Source: a bacterium
GTDB taxonomy: Bacteria; Chloroflexota; Dehalococcoidia; Tepidiformales; Tepidiformaceae
Assembly (NCBI GenBank): GCA_945861295.1
Contig: CAMAUF010000052.1
Location: 1-9,716 of the forward strand
Length of the DNA: 9,716 nucleotides
Direction: 5' to 3'
The notes under the pieces are model-generated. The model ran no database searches. It saw only the letters and a list, made by a program, of their open reading frames with translations, and was not told the DNA's origin. Made by a program: the position numbers and the translations under genes. Shown here one piece after another: positions 5,515 through 9,716 of the stretch. Numbering within the stretch: the stretch's first letter is position 1; the number at the start of each line of letters is the position of its first letter.

Positions 5515-6624
5515 TTACGCCTTGAAGACCGAGAGTGTGTCGATACGCAGGATGCGTTGCATGGGAAGGAAGCCGGCCACGAGGCTCATCAACCCGGTCG
5601 CGACCAGGATCAGTCCAATGTCCTGCCAGCGGAACAAGGTCGCGACTTGTGGGATGAAGAGCTGGGCCACGGCCGAGACGAAATACGCCCCCACGACCCC
5701 GAGCGCAAAGCCGGCCGCTCCACAGACGAGGCTTTGCTCGAAGACGACGCGGAGCAGGCCCGTGCCCGGCACGCCCAGCGCCTTGAGGACGCCGAACTCC
5801 CGTTCCTTTTCGATGACCGCCGTGTACACCGTGAGGCCCACCACAATCGTGCCGACGATCACCGCCATGATGACAATCACGAGCAAGATTGGCAGGACGC
5901 TCCGCTGGAGCACCTTTTGGCTGTTGCTCGCGAAAATGCCCGCGGAGATCGCGGTCACGCCCGGGACGGCATCGACCCGAGCACGCACCGCCTCGACGTC
6001 TGGGTCATCGGTGCTGATCAGCGCGAAGTTCACGACCGCCCCGAGTCCGACAAGGATGCGCGCCTCTTCGAGGTTGACGAACGAAAGCTGGGCTAACACG
6101 AGATTTCCGCCCGTCGAAATCCCAATGACCTTAAGCGTGCGCAGGCCGGCGCTGACTTCGTCGCCCACGTCCAAGCCCGAAGTCCGCGCCAGGACGTCGT
6201 CGATCACGATCTCGCCGATCTTGGGCGTCCCTGAACCCTTCTTGACGTGGACGGGCCCGCCCGAACCCTCAGGGTTATGTCCAAGAATATACGAATCCCA
6301 GCGCCCATCCGCGGTGCGGAGCTTCATCGGGCGCCCGACCAGTTCGTCGACCTTCGTCACGCCCTTGGTTTGCTGGACCTCGATCAGCGTTGTCCGGAAA
6401 AACAGCGATGGCGTGAAGAAGCTATCGGCCCCATCGCCGACGACCCAGATCTGCGCGTCCGTATCGCGGATGTACGTGACCAGTTCCTCGCTCCAGCCGC
6501 GATAGAGGCCGACCACGAAGGTCAGCAGTAGGGTCGCGACAGCGACCCCCAGGACCGAGAAGAGCGTCCGCATCTTCCCCGCGGCGAGATTCCGGATTGC
6601 GACGGACATCGTTGGTCGTTTCAT
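5515..6624 (-). CDS. FtsX-family ABC transporter permease (second of a tandem pair)
   Basis: The 369-residue protein shows FtsX/MacB-type layout. Membrane helix 1 is at about 20-40 (TLFSVLGVAVATLLLTFVV), followed by a large extracytoplasmic domain (about 45-240). Three more helices lie at about 243-267, 297-320 and 336-354. The cytoplasmic coupling segment VYTAVIEKEREFGVLKALGV (266-285), typical of FtsX domains, contacts the ATPase. The start ATG overlaps the stop of the upstream permease in ATGA (6621-6624), so translation is coupled. It shares many segments with that neighbour (GLYRGW, DTDA, FFTP, STGGN/SSGGN, TLSVFKA/ALSVFKA ends), which shows an old duplication and suggests a heterodimeric transporter. 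The order differs from MacB proper, in which ATPase and permease are one chain. The likely role is lipoprotein, lipid or small-molecule export; the substrate is unknown. Confidence 0.9.
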   Translation of the reverse strand: MKRPTMSVAIRNLAAGKMRTLFSVLGVAVATLLLTFVVGLYRGWSEELVTYIRDTDAQIWVVGDGADSFFTPSLFFRTTLIEVQQTKGVTKVDELVGRPMKLRTADGRWDSYILGHNPEGSGGPVHVKKGSGTPKIGEIVIDDVLARTSGLDVGDEVSAGLRTLKVIGISTGGNLVLAQLSFVNLEEARILVGLGAVVNFALISTDDPDVEAVRARVDAVPGVTAISAGIFASNSQKVLQRSVLPILLVIVIMAVIVGTIVVGLTVYTAVIEKEREFGVLKALGVPGTGLLRVVFEQSLVCGAAGFALGVVGAYFVSAVAQLFIPQVATLFRWQDIGLILVATGLMSLVAGFLPMQRILRIDTLSVFKA

Positions 6625-7778
6625 GCTTTGAACACCGAAAGCGCATCGACGCGCCGGATCCGTTGGGCGGGGACGAAGGAGGCGAACACGCTCATCCCCA
6701 GCGCGCCCACAAAAACGAGCGCCGCATCTGAGGGATAGAGGGCGATGACGAACTGAGGCACCGCCGCGGTCGTGACCTGGGCGGCGATCACGGTCGCGAT
6801 TTCGCCAACCACAAAGCCTGCCAAGCAGGCCACCAGCGCCTGCTCCGCGACGACGCGCATGAGCCCGAAGCCCGGCGTCCCAAGCGCCTTGATCACGCCG
6901 AACTCGCGCTCCTTCTCGAGGATCGAGGTATAGACGGTCAGCGCCAGCACCAGCGTCCCGACGAGGAACGCCAGGATCAGGATGATGACCAGGATGGGGA
7001 CGATGCTCTGGCGCAACGCCGCACGGCTGCCGTCGGCGAACTCCGAGGAGACGAAGGCATTGATCGCCGGGACGGTGGCGTTGATTTCGGCGGCCAACGC
7101 CTCGGGCTCGACGCCGGGTTTGGCCCGCACCAGCGTCAGGTTGACGTTGTTCTTCGGCGATGCCGAGGCGGCCAATTCCTCTGGGAGCTTGGCGGCGTCG
7201 ATCGCCGCTTGGACCATGCCCTGCATTTGGTCCGCCGAAACGAAGCCGATTTGGGCGAAGACGACGTTTCCGCCGGATGAGATGCCGACGACCTTCAGTG
7301 GCTCGCCCGCCACTTCGACCGTATCCCCGACGCCCACGCCCGCCAGTTCAGAGAGAACCTTATCCAAGATCACTTCGCCCGGGCCTGGCGCGCCGCTCCC
7401 CTTGATCAGCTTGGTCGGTCCGCCAGGCTGACCCTCAATGAACCCAACCAGCCAGGTGTCGAAGCCCTCGCCCCTGGCGATCAGCTTGACTGGGCGGTAT
7501 CGGACGATAGTCGCCTGTTCGACCCCTGGCACTTCGCCGATCTTGCGCGCGAAGGTCATGTTATAGAACCCGGGCGTGAAGAAGCTTTCGCTGCCGCGCG
7601 CCGAAACCCAGACGTCGGCGTCCGTGTCGTCGATGTAGCGCCCCAGTTCATCGTTCCAGCCGCGATACAGCCCGAGGATAAATTGCAAGAGCAAGACCGC
7701 CACAGCGACGCCGCCGACCGAAAACGCCAGGCGCACCTTGCCTGTGCGCATGTTGCGGAGGCCGATCGATAGGGTCAT
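6621..7778 (-). CDS. FtsX-family ABC transporter permease (first of a tandem pair)
   Basis: The 385-residue protein begins MTLSIGLRNMRTGKVRLAF. Its four predicted membrane helices lie at about 18-38, 259-283, 311-332 and 352-372, with a large outer domain between the first two. The FtsX coupling segment VYTSILEKEREFGVIKALG is at 282-300. The N-terminus (short amphipathic stretch, then GLYRGWNDELGRYIDDTDAD) recalls DevC-type permeases, but this is only a resemblance. The outer domain carries an extra 15-20 residues (around 190-212) compared with its tandem partner. Start: ATG 7778 has GAAGG at five bases upstream; the GTG two codons earlier would sit inside that site. As first gene of the transporter operon it is transcribed from the divergent region 7779-7897. 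Confidence 0.9.
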   Translation of the reverse strand: MTLSIGLRNMRTGKVRLAFSVGGVAVAVLLLQFILGLYRGWNDELGRYIDDTDADVWVSARGSESFFTPGFYNMTFARKIGEVPGVEQATIVRYRPVKLIARGEGFDTWLVGFIEGQPGGPTKLIKGSGAPGPGEVILDKVLSELAGVGVGDTVEVAGEPLKVVGISSGGNVVFAQIGFVSADQMQGMVQAAIDAAKLPEELAASASPKNNVNLTLVRAKPGVEPEALAAEINATVPAINAFVSSEFADGSRAALRQSIVPILVIILILAFLVGTLVLALTVYTSILEKEREFGVIKALGTPGFGLMRVVAEQALVACLAGFVVGEIATVIAAQVTTAAVPQFVIALYPSDAALVFVGALGMSVFASFVPAQRIRRVDALSVFKA

Positions 7779-7819
7779 GTCCACCTTCGCCTGGCGCGCT
7801 CGCCGCGTCGTGAGCGCAG

Positions 7820-7825
7820 ATGATA
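7820..7825 (-). promoter_or_regulatory. Weak candidate -10 box for the ABC transporter operon
   Basis: On the minus strand the hexamer TATCAT is at 7825-7820, about 40 bases before the permease start. No good -35 is found 16-18 bases upstream. That would suit a promoter needing an activator at the palindrome 7858-7873, about 50 bases from the expected transcription start. This is a guess from spacing. Confidence 0.22.
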
Positions 7826-7857
7826 ACCGTACCTTGGCGTTCCGCGTAGCCCGGTTC

Positions 7858-7873
7858 TGTGACCTGGTTCACA
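7858..7873. promoter_or_regulatory. CRP/FNR-family operator-like palindrome
   Basis: TGTGACCTGGTTCACA has exact TGTGA-N6-TCACA half-sites, the full consensus core of CRP-type regulators. It lies between divergent transcription units. Its centre (7865.5) is 32 bases before the LLM oxidoreductase ATG and about 87 bases before the permease ATG. A protein bound there could block the oxidoreductase operon and activate the transporter operon. No regulator gene is in the window, so the cognate factor is unknown. Confidence 0.45.
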
Positions 7874-7883
7874 CTCGACGTTC

Positions 7884-7890
7884 GAGGAGG
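7884..7890 (+). promoter_or_regulatory. Ribosome binding site of the LLM oxidoreductase
   Basis: GAGGAGG ends seven bases before ATG 7898 and selects it over the in-frame GTG at 7859, which lies inside the CRP-like palindrome. Confidence 0.7.
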
Positions 7891-7897
7891 GCTGGAA

Positions 7898-8851
7898 ATG
7901 CGGATCGGCCTCATGGTTGAAGGGCAGAACGGGCTCACCTGGGAACGCTGGCTGCACATCCTCCGGTTGGCGGAGCGGCTTCAGTTCCCCAGCCTCTTCC
8001 GCTCGGACCACTTTTTTATTGGCCCGCAGCAGGATTCGCTGGAGGCATTCCTCTCGTTCGCGGTCGCCGCGCACGAAACCAGCACGATCCGCTTCGGCCC
8101 GATGGTCACGCCGGTGACCTTTCGGTCGCCCGTGGATGTTGGCCGGATGGCTGCCCAAATCGACGTCCTCTCGGAGGCACGCTTCGTCCTAGGGCTCGGC
8201 GCTGGCTGGAATGAGGCCGAACACAAGGCCTACGGCGTCCCCTTCCCGCCGATCAGGGAGCGCTTCGACCGCCTCGACGACGCCATCGGCCTCATGCGGG
8301 CGCTTTGGGGCGCCGGGCCGGCAGACCATGCCGGGCCCTTCTACCAGCTTGCGGGCGCGCAGTGCCTGCCCAAGCCGACCCGCGGCGCCGTGCCGATCCT
8401 GATCGGCGGCGGCGGCGAAAAGCGGACGCTCAAGCTCGTCGCCAAGTACGCGGACGAGTGGAACGGCGTCAATCTCACGCCGGAAACGTTCAAAGCCAAG
8501 CTCGCCGTGCTTGAACGCCACTGCGAGGCGATTGGACGCGACCCCGCCACGATCGCCAAGTCGATGATGGCCTTCGCCCTCGTCGGCCCAGACGAGCGCG
8601 CGCTCGACGCCGCCACGACTCGGCTGATGGGCATGTTCGGCGCCCCGGCGGGCACGACGCCGGCGCAGTTCCGGGCTGGGGCGAAGCAGCGCGGCATGCT
8701 GGCCGGCACCACAGACGAGGTCGTCGACCAGCTTGGACGTCTCGCCCGCTTGGGTATGTCGGAGGTCCAATTCCAGCACTTTGATTTTCAGTCGGACGCC
8801 GTGCCGGAGTACCTTGCCGCCGAAATCGCCCCACGCGTCCGCGGGCTGTAG
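7898..8851 (+). CDS. Luciferase-like (LLM class) flavin/F420-dependent oxidoreductase
   Basis: This 317-residue protein has the bacterial luciferase-like TIM-barrel pattern. The first strand is MRIGLMVEGQ, followed by LAERLQFPSLFRSDHF (24-39) and the strand RFGPMVTPVTFRSPV (65-79). AAQIDVLSEARFVLGLGAGW (85-104) leads into NEAEHKAYG, then RFDRLDDAIGLMRALW, then PILIGGGGEKRTLKL (166-180) near the flavin/F420 phosphate site. Such enzymes use FMN or F420 to oxidise or reduce small organic substrates. In high-GC lineages most members of this type are F420-dependent, but the cofactor cannot be proven here. No signal peptide is seen, so it is cytoplasmic. ATG 7898 has an excellent ribosome site. The downstream metallohydrolase gene starts only 4 bases after its stop, so the two share a transcript, although no metabolic link between them is obvious. 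Confidence 0.9.
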   Translation: MRIGLMVEGQNGLTWERWLHILRLAERLQFPSLFRSDHFFIGPQQDSLEAFLSFAVAAHETSTIRFGPMVTPVTFRSPVDVGRMAAQIDVLSEARFVLGLGAGWNEAEHKAYGVPFPPIRERFDRLDDAIGLMRALWGAGPADHAGPFYQLAGAQCLPKPTRGAVPILIGGGGEKRTLKLVAKYADEWNGVNLTPETFKAKLAVLERHCEAIGRDPATIAKSMMAFALVGPDERALDAATTRLMGMFGAPAGTTPAQFRAGAKQRGMLAGTTDEVVDQLGRLARLGMSEVQFQHFDFQSDAVPEYLAAEIAPRVRGL

Positions 8852-8855
8852 GCGG

Positions 8856-9596
8856 ATGGCCGGCCAGTCAGCGCCCGAGGTCGTTCGCCTGCGTCACAAT
8901 GGCGTCGCGCTTGAGGTCGCAGTAGTCCGCTCGTCGGCCCGTCATGCGTCCTACGCCCTGCAGGTGCTTGAAGGGGGCGAAGCCATTGTCCGCGTGCCGC
9001 TCCGCACGCCGAAACGCGATGTCCAAACCTTCGTCGAGTCGAAGGCGGCCTGGCTCGCCGCGGCCCTCGAGCGCGTCGCCGCCCGTCCCCCGGTGGAGGA
9101 GCCGGGGGACATGGACGGCGCCATCATCCCAATCTGGGGCGTCGACCATACGATAAAGGTGCTGCTGGCGATCGGTCGCCCCAGGCCGAAGGTCACCGTC
9201 GACGACACGAAGCTGGCGGTGATGGTCGGCATCATGGACGCGCCTGGACGGGTCATCGCGCGTTGGCTGGCGGCGCAGGCCGTCCCGCGCCTTCGGGCCC
9301 TCGTGGACCAGTGGTCCCCAGCCGTTGGCGTCTCGCCGGGCGCAGTCCTCGTCCGCGAGCAGAAGACGCGTTGGGGCAGCTGCGCCCACGATGGCTCGAT
9401 CCGCTTCAACTGGCGGCTCGCGCTGCTGGACCCGTGGGTCGTCGAGGGCGTCGTCGTCCACGAACTCTGCCACCTGTTGGAAGCGAACCACGGGCCAGCC
9501 TTCTGGGAACACGTCGTGCGCGCCCAACCCGACCACATGGCGCGTCGCAAACGGTTGCGCGAAATCGAAAAGGCTGGGCTCCCGAACCTGCTCTGA
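8856..9596 (+). CDS. YgjP/SprT-like zinc metallohydrolase (M48-type, DUF45)
   Basis: The 246-residue protein carries the features of the YgjP-like metal-dependent hydrolase family. KTRWGSC is at 170-176, FNWRLALLDPWVVEGVVVHE at 184-203, and the gluzincin motif HELCH at 202-206 supplies two His ligands and the catalytic Glu. A third ligand is likely His212 in NHGPAFW. The N-terminal half (1-110) has the usual beta-rich lead-in, with PLRTPKRDVQTFVESKAAWL matching the family's VPxxxSxxxvexFvxxKxxWi segment. Family members are cytoplasmic, about 230-250 residues, and predicted peptidases of unknown substrate. It begins 4 bases after the oxidoreductase stop, with only a weak GGCGG ribosome site, so translation probably relies on coupling. 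An in-frame start at 8733 would lie within the previous gene and is rejected. Confidence 0.88.
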   Translation: MAGQSAPEVVRLRHNGVALEVAVVRSSARHASYALQVLEGGEAIVRVPLRTPKRDVQTFVESKAAWLAAALERVAARPPVEEPGDMDGAIIPIWGVDHTIKVLLAIGRPRPKVTVDDTKLAVMVGIMDAPGRVIARWLAAQAVPRLRALVDQWSPAVGVSPGAVLVREQKTRWGSCAHDGSIRFNWRLALLDPWVVEGVVVHELCHLLEANHGPAFWEHVVRAQPDHMARRKRLREIEKAGLPNLL

Positions 9597-9604
9597 GCGC
9601 CCAT

Positions 9605-9640
9605 CATTGACACTCCGGCGGGCATTGACACTCCGGCGGG
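9605..9640. repeat. Perfect 18-bp tandem duplication containing TTGACA
   Basis: The unit CATTGACACTCCGGCGGG occurs at 9605-9622 and again, without a spacer, at 9623-9640. Each copy includes the consensus -35 hexamer TTGACA, so the duplication doubles a promoter element upstream of the gene at 9679. It probably arose by slippage or recombination. Confidence 0.9.
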
Positions 9641-9652
9641 CGCCTGTAGTCT
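9625..9652 (+). promoter_or_regulatory. Putative sigma-70-type promoter for the gene at 9679
   Basis: TTGACA at 9625-9630 is a perfect -35 box. A 16-base spacer leads to TAGTCT at 9647-9652, matching TATAAT at four of six positions. Transcription would start near 9659, giving a leader of about 20 bases that contains the ribosome site. The upstream copy of TTGACA (9607-9612) is too far from this -10 (34 bases) to serve the same start. Confidence 0.5.
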
Positions 9653-9678
9653 CGCGCCAATCCGTTCGGAGGCGCGCC

Positions 9679-9716
9679 ATGTCGAGCAGTTGGGATACGA
9701 AACCGCACCCCGCCTA
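9679..9716 (+). CDS. 5' end of an unidentified gene cut by the window edge
   Basis: ATG at 9679-9681 follows GGAGG (9668-9672) by six bases and opens MSSSWDTKPHPA before the window ends. The promoter-like sequence just upstream and the strong ribosome site support a real gene. Twelve hydrophilic residues are too few to assign a family. Confidence 0.6.
   Translation, partial: MSSSWDTKPHPA

Noticed and set aside
4674..6505. Long plus-strand frames opposite the ATPase and second permease
   Set aside because: They are shadows produced by high GC at third codon positions; the minus-strand proteins have all ABC and FtsX motifs.
9597..9643. Possible terminator stem GCGCCC (9597-9602) with GGGCGC (9638-9643)
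   Set aside because: Arms are only six bases with a loop of 35 and no following T-run, and the region is better explained by the tandem repeat and promoter.
8868..9680. Minus-strand frame of 270 codons opposite the metallohydrolase
   Set aside because: The plus strand encodes the HELCH motif and family pattern; the opposite frame has no recognisable feature.
1..9716. CRISPR arrays, tRNA or rRNA genes
   Set aside because: No regularly spaced repeats and no tRNA- or rRNA-like conserved sequence were seen on either strand by reading.

Overview
The window is GC-rich bacterial DNA. A hand count of positions 8401-8460 gives 41 G/C out of 60. One stretch is much more AT-rich (1261-1320 gives 22 of 60). 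The genes on the right (a luciferase-like flavin/F420 oxidoreductase, a YgjP-type metallohydrolase, a three-gene FtsX-type ABC transporter, an alkyl-sulfatase-like metallo-beta-lactamase) fit an environmental high-GC lineage such as Chloroflexota or Actinomycetota. That placement is a weak inference; there is no rRNA or other marker gene.

Left part (1-3368) looks like an accessory, defence-type island. Positions 1-332 hold no confident gene. At 333-1591 there is a pentapeptide-repeat protein joined to a linker and a divergent TIR-like domain, but the reading frame breaks at a run of five G (895-899). One more G would restore a continuous pentapeptide ladder and one long protein. Converging on it, and overlapping its end by 8 bases, is a 412-residue minus-strand protein (1584-2822) whose C-terminal third resembles the diadenylate cyclase (DisA_N/DAC) fold with an altered RHR motif. 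Directly upstream on the same strand lies a HicBA toxin-antitoxin pair: hicA (2847-3164) with a long tail, and hicB (3161-3368), which carries an apparent one-base frameshift.

Middle part (3398-7778) is a minus-strand block. In order of transcription it holds two FtsX-family permeases that are paralogues of each other, a LolD/MacB-type ATPase, then after 91 bases an MBL-fold alkyl-sulfatase-like hydrolase. Permease-permease-ATPase are tightly coupled (4-base overlap, then 4-base gap) and should form one ABC complex that moves or extracts a substrate at the membrane.

Right part (7779-9716) starts with a divergent intergenic region holding a full TGTGA-N6-TCACA palindrome of the CRP/FNR type. 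It is followed by a two-gene plus-strand operon (LLM oxidoreductase, YgjP-like zinc metallopeptidase fold). Then comes a short region with a perfect 18-bp tandem repeat, each copy carrying TTGACA, upstream of a gene that begins at 9679 and runs off the window.

The most interesting possibility is that the TIR-pentapeptide gene and the DAC-like gene form a nucleotide-signalling defence pair, with HicBA alongside. This rests on domain resemblance and position only. Both apparent frameshifts lie in this island, so it is either decaying or carries read errors.
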